The notes beneath the pieces were generated by a model. It saw only the letters and a list, made by a program, of their open reading frames with translations. It was not told the origin of the DNA and searched no databases. Made by a program: the position numbers and the translations under genes. Positions 32,815 to 43,965 of a stretch of DNA of 64,000 nucleotides are shown one piece after another. How positions within the stretch are numbered: position 1 is the first letter of the stretch; every line of letters begins with the position of its first letter. Source of the stretch: Neodidymelliopsis sp. IMI 364377 (lineage: Eukaryota; Ascomycota; Dothideomycetes; Pleosporales; Didymellaceae); contig JAPEUT010000081.1 of assembly GCA_027946375.1 (NCBI GenBank), positions 1 to 64,000 of the forward strand, read 5' to 3'.

Positions 32815-34300
32815 TCAATCAGTACCATTGCCGAGACGCATGGTAGTGAGATTCGCGCTCCTGACCTTCTGGATGTGATTGATAGCCTCGATCAAGTGCG
32901 GTACAAACGCTTTGGGGTTCTCGGTTGCTGGAAAGTGTCCAAGCCCAGGCATTGCCTTATGCATAGCTCCTGGGATCTTGTCCGCAGTCTTCTGTGCCAT
33001 CTCCGGTGTATTTGACCAATCGTACTCGCCAGTGAGCATGTATACGGGGCAGCTCTGCGTATCGATAGATGCAACGCGCGAGCGGCCGTCCCAGCCACCG
33101 AAATAGAAGTCCAAATCACCGTGGAAGACCTGGAGAACACGTTAACGTGGAAGCGCCGTTTACGTCAGACTGTACTTACTCCGTAGGCCTGTGCACTGTA
33201 AAGGTGCCAAATCAAGTCTTTGTTGACTTTGGGAGCAGTGGGAGACATCATCTAGCCCTGTTAATGGATGACAATCTATCAAACGACCAGCACATACCCC
33301 GTAGACCCATTCTGGGTTGAACAATGACTGGTTGACGTACGGCGAACGGTCGTACCATTGTCGTTCCATGTTCAAGTACTCGGATCTGGAGGAAGTCAGA
33401 CAGATCAGGACAAATAATAGAACAATCTCACCCTTGTAGCGGAATGGTTCCTCCAGCGCCTACTTCCCTGTGACGAATGGCCACAGCTAGGCACACTTGA
33501 CCAGCCATACTGGCGCCACAAATGATGGGCCTTCGCAGACCCAGCTCTTTTACGAAAGCCGCAATGATGCCAACGTAACTATCCTCAGTATTGGTGTGCG
33601 CGCCAGGAGGCAGGTTTTTCGATGGAAAACTTCTGCCGTGCCCTGGAAGGTCAAATGCGTACATGGTGCACTTCTTGCGCATCTGCGGCTCGTTCATGAC
33701 ACCATGATACTGCCGGCTGTCGCTTCCAGCCGTGTGTAGGAAGACAATCTGCTGCTTGCCCTCGCCTGAGCTCTCGTAGAAGACTTTGGACCTACCCCAG
33801 ACGGGTGCATTGAGGAAGACGTAGCGGCCAGTGATGTAATCACGCTCCTGCTCAGGTTGCTCCTCCTCTTTCAATGGACCACAATGCGCATCGTGAGCGA
33901 GCTCAAGCACGCGTCTCCAGACATGAGTCCAGTGGGCGAAGGCAGTCTGATCGCCCAGTACTTCGATACCCTTTTGCTTGATGTTCATACCAAACATACC
34001 CCAGTAGCTCTGGTAAGGCATTGCAGGAGTCTCCTTGAAGTGTTGCTCCCATTGCTCTGGAGTAGCTGAAAGCGTAAACAATGCGTCCTTCGAAGTGCCC
34101 GTGCTTGCTTTTGCGCCGCCATTGGTCACTTCGATGAGCAGTGTATTCTCCGAGCCACTTGATTTGATACCAAATGTTGCAGACTTGTCGATGGCATCCG
34201 ACGTTGTAAAAGCTTTTAGCTGGGCGTCGGATTGGAGAAGCTTGGTCAGCTTGTCGTGGCTACCCTTCAGCGCCGCGGTGATATCATCCCAGCTGGACAT
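32815..34300 (-). CDS. Alpha/beta hydrolase with N-terminal SCP2-like domain
   Basis: Four exons: 34300-33432, 33385-33298, 33251-33180 and 33129-32815 (447 residues; introns of 45-50 bases). The start is the ATG of MSSWDD. Residues about 1-125 resemble a sterol-carrier (SCP2-like) lipid-binding module: DKLTKLLQSD, a strand pair around TLLIEVTNGGAK, then FTLSATPEQW. Residues about 160-440 are an alpha/beta hydrolase. It has an oxyanion-side QIVFLHTAGSDS strand-turn, DLPGHGRS, a nucleophile elbow CGASMAGQ (Ser in G-x-S-x-A, not G-x-S-x-G), an acid candidate in TGEYDWSN and a catalytic His in GLGHFPATENP. Probably a soluble esterase or hydrolase acting on a lipophilic substrate bound by the first domain; the substrate is unknown. 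Confidence 0.92.
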
Positions 34301-35539
34301 GGTGGTGCTCAAAGTCTGTTAGATCAATTGATCTCTACGTAGCACACTGAGGGTAATGAAGCGAGATACACAACAAGGAGCGGTCGCAATTGCAGTGCCA
34401 ATGTAAAATGAACAAACAAAATACAGCCAAACACTCCATCCCATAAGTATATAAATGCTGGGCAATGCCTAGCCATGAGGTCAGGTTGGGAGGGGTAGCT
34501 TCGTGCGGGGTTGAGAACTGCACGTGGGTGACCAGTTCGATGTCGGCGGATGATAGCTCGACGCGTGGGGATAAAGCCTTTGTGTGCAAAACCATTTGCA
34601 CATCTTGTGACGGTCAGGCGGCAGAAGGGTGATCAAGCTGCAGACGCGTCGAGAGTATTCCTAGCTTGACGGCCCAATGCGGTTAGGCGACGATCCTTCC
34701 CCACACTTTGACAGAGCAACCTTCGGTCAAGCACCCGTATCCGATATTGTTCAATCCTTAGTCCCTACTGAGACTCTTAATAACAGGTAGTCAGTGTTCA
34801 TGTACTTGCTTCTCTACTCAACGACACATCCAATGTTGAGAACCTCGCTCTTATTGATCAATTACCTCCTAAGAATACCAGAATACTCCATACGCCCCAC
34901 GCATGTAACACTGCTACCAGTCACTAGAAGGTAATGAAAACGAGCTACTTCATATTGCTTGGTACAAGCCGTACCCACGTGAGATATGCACTCATTCTGG
35001 TACTTCGTTACGAAGACTGGTGGGACCCCTGGCAGCACAATCCCACAGCCCGTCTTGTGAATCTAGCACTCTCTGGCGTTGCGCCTCTGCATGCGAACCT
35101 CGTACCCCTATTTGGACGGAAGATAGCCACGTTCGAGAGCACGCAACACGCAGCTAACATCTACAGCATGAAAAATGAAAGGTCTCGATTTGTTGCGACG
35201 TCCTTCATTCTTCTGCCACACAAAGTGCGTGCGGTAGAATGAGCGACGGACATGTACCAGAATCTATATCTCCACCCATATCACACACGTCCAGCCCTGT
35301 GCGACTCGTAACCCATCAAAACGCAGAAAAGTGGTATCCCAGCTCGCGCCCCCAATGCAATATCGACTGAAACCTTTGCGGGCATCTACATCCACCCACC
35401 GGGGCTCGCTCCTCAGCAATCAAGACACCTAGGTATCCGGATCTTATCGCTCCCCCTCTAACCCTTCAAGGTTAAAACCCAGGAGAGATCTAGGCACGAG
35501 ATCGTGACATCCATCTCAGAAGGACACTCATTTGTTGGC
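34301..35539. other. Intergenic, 1.2 kb, with repeat debris
   Basis: 5' flank of the hydrolase gene (a TATATA stretch at about 34447-34453 could serve as its TATA box on the minus strand) and 3' flank of the EB1 gene. It contains the dispersed repeat listed separately. No gene seen. Confidence 0.4.
34851..34930. repeat. Dispersed repeat, copy A
   Basis: Aligns without gaps over about 80 bases to 46791-46870. The core TACCTCCTAAGAATACCA is identical. The ends are similar (CTGCTACCAGTCACTAGAA versus CCGCTGCTAGTCATTAGAA). Most differences are C/T or G/A transitions, as expected of repeats mutated by RIP. Confidence 0.7.
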
Positions 35540-36503
35540 CTAAAATGTCTCCTCCTCGGCACCCTCGGCACCCTCGGCAGGAATCTCGAAGCCCTCCTCG
35601 GTCGAGTAGAGGATGTTCTGGATCTGCTTGAGGAGTCCCTCGTCCTTCTCGAGCTCAGGGTCGGCTTCCATCGCCTGCTGGATCAGCAGCTCGATGTCCC
35701 TGAGCTTGCTGAAGTAGAAGTCGCGCTCGCGCTCTAGGCCAGACACGGTCTCCTTCAGCTGTGTGTTCTCCTCCCTGAGCGCTGCGCTGGCTGCGCCTCC
35801 GGAAGAAGCGAGCGGTGTTCGAGTTCGCGGTGCGGCGGTGTTGCTGGCAGCGGGTGCTCTTCGTGCAGCTGCAGGTGCGGCACGGGGTGCGGCGCCGCCG
35901 CCGGAGACAACAGCCTTGGAACCACGACGGGCAACGGGGTCGTAGTCGTGACCGGGGAAATGCTGATCCCAGTACTGCTTGACGAACTGCAGGAACTCGA
36001 GGTTGTCCTGCATCTTGCACTTGACGAGTGACTCGACGCGGATGGGCTTATCGATCTGGTGCTTGGCAAAAGTGTCTGCTGGCGTCAGTACAGCTTCGTT
36101 GCACCTAGCGGCGTGTTTGACGTACTCTGCAATACCTTGAAATTCTGCAGGTATGCATATTCTGTGTTTGCGTTGAACTTGACTCGCGACATGGGCACAT
36201 CGTAGAAGATGCTGTCGAAAACCTGGCATAGTGCTGCGCTGTTCCCGTGTGTCAGCACACTGTATATCTGTATGCCTCGTGGCTGCACTGTCGTGCCCCG
36301 CTATGCTTCGGCGCACGAGTGACGTACCCTGTCCCGCACTGTTCGACCTTGGTGATGTTGAGTTGGAGCAGGTTGTTGAGCCATGCGACTAGTTCTTGTC
36401 TGCGTGGTTGTCAGGGTCAGCACAGCGTGGTGACGAGGGGCGGCGATTGCCTGGGAAATTTGGCATCGCAGCCTGGGGCCTCTTCTTACCTTGACTCGCC
36501 CAT
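35540..36503 (-). CDS. BIM1: EB1-family microtubule plus-end protein
   Basis: Four exons: 36503-36490 (14 bases), 36399-36328, 36238-36126 and 36075-35540 (244 residues). The first two introns (90 and 89 bases) are longer than usual here. The N-terminal calponin-homology domain (RQELVAWLNNLLQLNITKVE, then FDSIFYDVPMSRVKFNANTEY, and TFAKHQIDKPI) binds the microtubule lattice. An Ala/Pro-rich linker follows. The C-terminal EB-homology coiled coil (SGLERERDFYFSKLRDIELL) dimerises and recruits partners. The protein ends EEETF, the acidic aromatic tail that CAP-Gly proteins recognise. It tracks growing microtubule plus ends and helps spindle orientation and polarised growth. All domains are complete. 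Confidence 0.97.
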
Positions 36504-36872
36504 CGTGAATGTGTGTATGTGGAATTTCGGCCGAAAACCGTGTGAGATGAGATGTGATGGACCACCTTGCAGACAAATAATATATGCGAGCGAGGGGTGT
36601 ACGTGAGGCGGTGCGCAAGTCGGCGTGTTGTGTTTGTTGATGGCTTTGGGCTTCGTTGGCCGGAGCCGTTGCCATTTGAAATTCGACCCCACTATGCCGA
36701 ATTGGGCACAGCGTCTCCTGTGCATCGATCATGGACAGTGAGTGTAGAGTGTAGAGTGTACAACCTCTTGTTCGCAAAAAAACTGAATGAGAAGGTGAAG
36801 TGTTTTGTACTGGCTGCGATTCATCTACGAAGTGAGAGCCATCTCTACTCTTTTGCTATGTAGGACCCAGTT
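36504..36872. other. Intergenic
   Basis: Promoter region of the EB1 gene and 3' flank of the DOMON gene, both on the minus strand. An AATAATATATG patch near 36580 might be a weak TATA element. Confidence 0.35.
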
Positions 36873-38557
36873 CTACTGGTTCTTTGGCGCATAATGTCCA
36901 TGCACCCTCGAGTTTACAAGCTGGATCTCATCCGTATCATCACTCCCCATCCGTTGCCTCCTTCCACTACGCTCCCTCTTCTCATACTTCGGTGGTAGAT
37001 CCATAGATTTTCTTCCCCTTCTCCTCTCACCAATCACACTTGCCGCAACCCAAGCTAGCCAGACAATGACCGCAATCACTGCGTAAGCGATAATACCCGA
37101 CCTTGAGCTCAAGTTCATCGAGTCAGCCCATTGAAGTCCAAGACCTCCGTTAATGATTCCAAGCGTAATGGCAATGCGACCGAGCCAGATGTGCACGTAC
37201 GACCACAGGGTGCGACTTTGGTACTTCTTGAAGAGTGCGTGGTGCAAGAAGCCGAAGAACGGCTGCAGAAAAATAATTACGAAAACGACGATGCCAATGA
37301 TAGGATGGTAGTGGTTCAGCATGCCCATCCCGGACGCCATGTACACACCAAGGCCAAACGCAGCGACGTAGACGAGATAAGCGAACACCTGGAAGGCGGC
37401 GTGCAGCCAGACGACTCCAGGGAACGATGCAAGCCGAATGGCGATTGCTCCAGCCGGGAAGAGGATGACGAACGCCAGCGAGGCGAGTACGCCGTGGGCT
37501 ACAAGCATGGTACGGCGTTCGGAAGAGCCGCCTCCTGAGCCGATCGAAGTAAAGCCACCATCCCCAGAGCTGACATCGTCGCAATATGGGAGATTTTGTC
37601 GATTCGCCAAACGTCTGTTTGGACTCTCATTGCTGTCATCATCATTGTCCCACGGACGGCCGGTCGGCCAAGCAGTCGGCCTGGCGGTGGCCCAACCAGG
37701 ACGACCCCATCTGGTTTGGCCTGCATTGTCATCCGGGTCATCGCTCGAACCAGTCTGCGTTGGATTGGCAGTGTTTGCAGATCCAGACCCAGATGCAGTC
37801 GCTTGTGCTTGGCGTGGAATGCAGCTTGTTACTGTGGAACCTCCGACTCCGCTGGTAGTACCTGAAGGTGCGGTGTTCACAAGTGGATTAACACTGCTTC
37901 CTCCCTTGGCGTTGGCATAGCTCCAGGAAAAAGAGTCTTGCTGGTTATGCTGACGTATGGATGCTGACTGGTCATTGGAGTTCATTGCACCGCCTGATGA
38001 TTGGTAGGCGTAGATCCAGTTGCCACTGCTAGCAGTGAAATCTGCAGTGCCGCCAGACCAGGTGTTGCAGTTAGAGCCTGATTTGTAGTCAGTGCATGTA
38101 CACAAGTCAAATCGGGTTCAACCTACATTTGACGTTGGCTAGCATAATGCCATTTGTTACTCCTGATCCCTCAAGTAATTCTACTTGCGCGTTGCTGTTG
38201 AGTGTAGGCATGTTGTAGCCGCTAGCTGATCGAGGTGACAGAGTAACATTGTTACCGTCTGCTGATGTGTAGACGACAAACATGTTAGAGCCAGACATAG
38301 CTCGCCCCTGACCGAGTGCGACCCATGAGTACGTGCTTGGAGCAGAAAGTGAAAAGAAGATATCCCCACTACCAGACGACGCTGTACTCTCCGGAATGTT
38401 CAGCTTGAAGCAGACATCTGTTGACGGACACACATTTGCAACCTGGGCCGAGGTACGGGACACTGACTTTAGTCAATTGTGCACTCATATGAACTTTGAA
38501 ACACTCACCCAATGCTAGTAGGCCAGAAGCCAACAAGTTTCTTCTGTTACTTCGCAT
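36873..38557 (-). CDS. Secreted-entry DOMON plus cytochrome b561 membrane protein
   Basis: Three exons: 38557-38509, 38462-38127 and 38077-36873 (529 residues; introns of 46 and 49 bases). A signal peptide (MRSNRRNLLASGLLALVSRT, cleavage probably after TSA) leads to a DOMON cytochrome domain (residues about 20-190) like the heme domain of cellobiose dehydrogenase. It has paired Cys and a possible Met ligand in RAMSGSNMF. A Ser/Gly/Thr/Trp-rich linker follows, then a b561 region of five or six helices with His ligands in MLVAHGVLASLAF, WLHAAFQVFAYLVY, NHYHPIIGIVVF and SYVHIWLGRIAI. It should move electrons across the plasma membrane to or from an extracellular acceptor. The basic cytosolic tail ends APKNQ. 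Confidence 0.93.
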
Positions 38558-40074
38558 ATTGAACTGTATGTTTCCAAGAGACAACGACATGCGAAATGAA
38601 CCGCAAAGGCTCGTCTGCGTCCAGGGGCCCCTTATGAGTTGGACAGGCTGAGAGCTAGGGGGAGATCAATACGAGCTGACTTTCAGCCAACCAATGTCAA
38701 TATCGGCAAGGCGGCACGCGAGACGCAAGCAACCGAACCAACGATGACTGCAACGAACAACGACTATTTGCAGGTCGTCGGTGTTTTGTGGATGTGGAGA
38801 AAGGGTGGGTAGTTGTGGAGAACCGAGAGCCCACGACCAAGGTATGTTTCGAGTAACGCGAAATTTGGTCGCCAGTACGAGCTAGGTAGCGGTACAGATG
38901 CGTGGTACACTACATAGTTCGAGGAGGTTACGGCTTTCTTGACAGTTTTGACTCCATGCGGCCATGGCGGGGAGCCGTTCGGTGCGGATGGCGGAGGCTG
39001 GAACAAACCTCAGAAACAGCCAGCGCATGAAGGAAACGCGTCATGGTCGGCGCGAGGCTTAATTATCGCAGGTTGAGAGCCTATAGAACTTGGACAAGCT
39101 TATCGTAAGACTCTACGACGCGAGCGACTTGAAGACGGTCGCACTGGGCGTACTGGGCTTTGACGCGTAGGGGGGCTGAGCTTGCAGCACAAAGAACTAC
39201 AGGTCAGCAACGCACATCTGACCTATCAAAGTAGCATCGTTTCGCATTACCGGCATTGCGCAACAGGCTGTAAGCGATGGTGATCGTGCATGGCCAACAT
39301 GTCAACGATCAAAAGTGGCTGTTGTGTGGTTGGTAGAAGCTTCACAGAGGTGCGTGTTCCATTTTCGGCAGTCGTGACGCTGTAACACCACGGCAAGGGC
39401 ACGGCAGCAAACCTACAACGTACAGCTTGTTTAAGACTCAAGTGTCAACCTGATTTCTTAACAGAAATCGGTCTCATGTGTAAAGACGTTGAACATCAAG
39501 GAAAAAAATTGATCTCGAGATGGTTTTCATCCTTCCCGAAAAGCTTATGCAGGCAGCTGAGCCCTTGGCTTACGAGTGCAGTCCTGGGGATTATGTGATA
39601 ATCGCATATCCGAAACTGAAGACCGTGTAAGGCAAGCCGCGTCGCAGAACACTAGCTGATCGTCCGCTGCATTAGCGGTATTCTTACGCTTACATCTAAC
39701 ATCAGTCAAAAAGCTCATCTGCTAGGGTGTATCCTTGATTCAATAGACAAAATTGTCAAAGTCCGAGCTGCTTAAGATGGCTACGTAGTTGCTGAGATGA
39801 GGTCGACGCTTCATTCCCAATGCTGCACTGTGTGTATCCGACGTCGTGACCAACGGTGTGGAGGACGTCGAACCACGGCAGCACAACATTATTGTTGACC
39901 CCCACTATCGTACATGCTGCTCATGAATAGCCTTACGCTTTCGTTTGGGACTTAGCAAAGATGATCTCATGCTGATCGCCTGACCATACCAGACATAGAT
40001 CCAGATTTGTACTACAAGTACCTGCGAAGTGAGGTGTGAGTAGTGCATATGTCAATTGAGTCAAGACCTACATT
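38558..40074. other. Intergenic, 1.5 kb
   Basis: 5' flank of the DOMON gene and 3' flank of the dioxygenase gene. Short frames at 38764-39006 and 39247-39441 (-) carry no recognisable motif. No repeat seen. Confidence 0.4.
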
Positions 40075-40879
40075 TTATCGTCTGCCAAGACCGCCAAAGA
40101 CCTTACTCGCTGCAGAACTGACTTTCAACACATCTCTATACGTCAGACTAATTCGTGTCTCCCTGATGTTGCGACCACCTGCATCTTGAAACAGCTTATT
40201 ATTGCCCAACAATGACCAGTTCGCGACTGTGCTGGCGTTCAGATCCTCGTCAGTTTCTACTGGTTCAACGCCATGAAGTAACGATTCGTATGCTTCCCCG
40301 GTAGTGATGAGCAGCGAACGCGGCTCCTGCAAGATGCGCGTCGGAACTTTGTGATGCGTTTCCGCATTCTCATCATCTGCATCTCTCACCTCGTCGTCTG
40401 GGGATCCTGATTTTGGCGTGATACTCAAGCAGACCGTTCCGCCCAAACTTACGGTCGCAACAACACTCGCATACGCCGCACCGTCTTCGTGTGGCATGAT
40501 GCCTTCACCAGGCTTGTATTCGTTGATGAGCACATGATTTGGCTGTTGATGAGATGTGTGGTCAAAGATACCAAGCTCCTTGAAACGTGGGATGACTGGA
40601 TTGATAAGATATGCTGGTAGTGGAGATGCAAGTAATGTGTTATTCTTGGTAAGTGTCGAGGGATGTGCTTGTAGGCGGCGGTGAGTCAGAGCGATCCATC
40701 GCTGGGCCGGGATCTGATAAGACTTAGCATGGCACTATCTGTATGGCGGCTAAGCGCACCTTGTTGAGTATCGACGATTCCTCCTCTACTGATATGAAGT
40801 TCGGAATGTAATAGAAGTCTGGGGGCAGTCCAGCGATGCGGAATGCTTGGAGCGGACGCCCCATAAGTTCAGTGGCCAT
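40075..40879 (-). CDS. AlkB-like 2-oxoglutarate/Fe(II) dioxygenase (ALKBH6 type)
   Basis: Two exons, 40879-40760 and 40713-40075 (phase-0 intron of 46 bases), give 252 residues. The jelly-roll signature is complete: an NEYKPGEGIMPHEDGAAY strand holds the H-x-D iron ligands (His near residue 113), LLHGVEP holds the distal His, and RISLTYRDV supplies the Arg that binds 2-oxoglutarate and the second AlkB Arg. The N-terminal segment (PDFYYIPNFIS, then RWIALTHRRLQAHP) matches ALKBH6. An acidic loop (DDEVRDADDENAE) is inserted between the ligands. AlkB enzymes oxidatively demethylate nucleic acids or proteins; the substrate of the ALKBH6 group is not settled. Confidence 0.93.
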
Positions 40880-41228
40880 GTTGTGCGGGTTGTTGATATT
40901 GGTTGTTTCCGGGCGAAAGGCGTAGACAATTGAACCAATCTAAATCATGGTGCAGCTCCGATACGTACTGATTACTAAGCCGCTAGCGCCACCCTCAGCC
41001 TTCTTTCCACACACTCTTCTGTCATCTCAACTCTCTTGATGCACCATGTTTCAGTCAAGGATCCAAGGTTTTTGTTTCATTCTCGTGAATCTATTCCAAA
41101 TAAGTCGGTGTGCATATCAATGATAGGCTATCAATGCGCGTCCAAGCACTCCATGGTGATGCATCACTCTACATAACGCTCAGTCTGCAGCAACTTGCAG
41201 ATCAGTTCAAAATCAAACGCTCAATGAC
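40880..41228. other. Intergenic
   Basis: About 350 bases between the dioxygenase start and the end of the SH3 gene (both minus strand). It includes the dioxygenase promoter. Nothing else seen. Confidence 0.35.
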
Positions 41229-43965
41229 CTAAAGTCTTTCAGGATCACTTTCATCGTCCCAATCTACTTCTATATCGTCATTCCGCCCAAAAAGATCATA
41301 TCGCGGCACGGTGAACGGATTGTAAGGCGCAGGCACTGCTACAACCTCGGCATTGACAACTACCACAACCTCCTCAATCACCACACGCGGCTGCTGTCCG
41401 CTGTTTTCCCTTTTTTTTCTCATCCAGAGTGTCTGTGCTTCCGACCTCTCGTTCGTTCATCGCCTCTCGTGCATCATTCAGTTGAAACTTGGCTAGTGGT
41501 GGAGCCTCAAAAGTGGTATCAGCGGGCTCTATGTTATGCTGCAGAATCATAGGTTCAGGGTGTGCAATTTCTGTCTCTTCTGTCTCTTCTCCCGTTTCGC
41601 TTCTCATCGTTTGGGCTTGGTCTCTCGTATCAAATATGGGTTCTTTGCGAGAAGTACATTCGGAAGCCGTAGCTGGAGGGTCAGCATTGTCATGTTTTTC
41701 GGGAGGCTCGAGAGTGGGTACCGCCGCCGTAATGACCTGATTTGCTGGCTGTTTGACTGGAGTTTCGAACACTCGGTTGCCTGACGATGCATCGCTAACG
41801 ATGCTTCCTGGGACAGGATCCAAGATAGTTCCTGGGCCCGCGCTAATCTTCGAAGTCTTCGGTGGCGCTCCAGGTGCAACCACCTGTGATATCTCAGCAG
41901 CAACTGTTGTCACCACAGGCGTAGGCTCAGGGAAGCCTTTCTGACGATACCAATGGAGCAGTCCCCGCCAATCTTTCTCCTCCTTATCGTTGGAGTTCGG
42001 CAGCGGCATATTGAGAAGTGCGGCGTTCGATCCAGAAAACCTGTCCAGACTCCAGTCGACCGGACAAGTATAGGAGATAGGGAACCATCCCTTCTTGTCT
42101 TCTTCACATGATCGCCCGTACGCCCATTCATCGTTCTCGTCAATCTTGTATACCACTATAGATGACCCCAGCTTGAGCGATAGATTTCCATCATGCTCTT
42201 CGGACACTCTTTTGGCCGTCTTGAGACCTGCTGTTTCTCTGGACAACCCGAAACTCCGGACGACTCTGCGTTTCTCGCGCGCATTCAATGCGGCCTTTGC
42301 CCAAGGCGGTATCCGACCATTGAATCTGACCGGCTGCGTGTCTGGTACGCCGATGAGCTTCAAGTATTGCGCTACGATGATCAAACCCTGATCGGTTGCA
42401 ACGTACAGCTTGCCATCGCTTTCGTGAAGGTACAGGTCGATGTCATTCAGCACTTTGGTGGGCATGTCTTTGTTCGGCTTTCGACCCAAAAGGCCAATCG
42501 CACTAGGCCATCCGTACCGATCTGGCTTGAACCCTCTCTCGACAGCATCGAGTGCATCGAAGATCAGCTCTTCAGGAGGAGAGTTGAGTAGCTCGGTGCT
42601 ATCTGTATGCGTTATCGTAGCGGAGTACAGAACCGGTACACTGTTGTCATCGTAATCAAGGAGCTTGAAGTCGCACTCTGGATTCGGGGCAACTGGTGCA
42701 AACGAGCTCTCAGGTTGCACGGCTTGTGCTCTAGGGCGCTGATGTGGAGCCGTTCGCTGCTTTCCTGCTAGCTGCATCGAGGCCGGCGCTGCTGAGTCAC
42801 TACCTTCTGTGACCAGTGCTGCACCTTTTGTTGTTGTGCACATTAGCGGTGGGATGACATCACTTGACTGTCGCAATCGCTTGGGAGACTGTGCCACAAC
42901 CCCTGTGTCGTTCCTCTGCCTCTTCTTAACGTTCCTTGCCACGATATCTGGCGAGGAGCGAGACGGTGTTGCTTCTGCGGCTTGCGTCGAAGTCGATAGA
43001 GAAGTTGTACTCGACGTTTCCTTGTACTTAAGAGATTTACTTCCAGGCTCTACTTGTGTTGGTTTTAAGCGCTGGCTGCCATCTTGAGCTCCTGCGATTA
43101 ACTTGGTGTCCAGTGGCTTTGGCATCCCTTGATCTTTCCCAGTCTGCACTGGTGTTCTAACCTTTTTTTGCAGGTTTTCCTTAGATTCACCATGTGTTGC
43201 ATGTTGGCTCTGACGTTCAGGTGTGGCATTGCTTGAAAGTGGTGTCGGTAATTGGTCACCTAGCTCCCGCAAAGGTCGACTCTGCATCTTGTTGATCGGC
43301 GCAGTAGTAGCAGCTTTGATTTTTGTAAGACTGTCGCTTCGACTGGACAGTATTCGGTGAGGCGATTGGCTAGGCTTAACAGCGTCAGTCGGACCTCGCT
43401 GATGTTTTTTGCTAGGGTGATCTTGTCTTTCGTGTTTGTCCTCGCCAAATCCTGATCGTTTGCGCTTCACTGAAGTTGATTGACTGGCATCGCTGTTCTC
43501 ATTTTCTTGGGCAGCTTTGTGTCTCAAATCACCTGAACGCCCAGTGGGTGTCTTTAAGGTCTCCAAACGACCTTGCTGGTATTGTTGGCCCTGTTGGCCT
43601 TGCTGCAGCGAGCGAGAGGGACGCTGGCCGCTTCGTCGACTCGGGCTTTGGCCAGAGTGCTCTGGGCGCTGCACTCTTTGAGGCTGATCATCGCGTGTCA
43701 TACGATCCTGAAGTTTGGTGTGCTGCACTTGTCGTGGGGTTTCTGATACAGTCCTTGATAGTGGTTCGATTTGCTCCCGTGAATGCCGCTGTTCGTCACT
43801 GTATGGTTGCTGATGAGGCTGCTCGCCTTGCCCGTGACGAGTACTGGGACGACTGTTCGACACTGATCGACATGAACGCTGATTGTGAGATCTAGGTCCA
43901 TTGAGGATTTCGTTAATGGCACCAAGCTGGCGCAACGCGCCATGCTGACGTTGCGATCTAGGCAT
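41229..43965 (-). CDS. Disordered SH3-domain protein with a poly-A frame break
   Basis: The main frame runs from the ATG of MPRSQRQHG (or, in frame, from 44103) to TGA at 41374. The first 500 residues are Gln/Ser/Arg/Lys-rich and disordered with NLS-like clusters (SVKRKRSGF, NVKKRQRND). A folded centre begins near residue 430 (DALDAVERGF, then DIDLYLHESDGKLYV). An SH3-like domain follows at about 585-635 (LSLKLGSSIVVYKID, EWAYGRS, KKGWFPISYTCPVD). Near the end, a run of eight A on the coding strand (41418-41411) precedes a mediocre tail and stop. The +1 frame from the same run encodes a far more protein-like acidic end (NPFTVPRYDLFG, then VDWDDESDPERL) to TAG at 41229. With seven A the two parts fuse. 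The true C-terminus is therefore probably at 41229. Confidence 0.85.

Noticed and set aside
37438..37920. 160-codon plus-strand frame
   Set aside because: Antisense to the linker of the DOMON-b561 gene.
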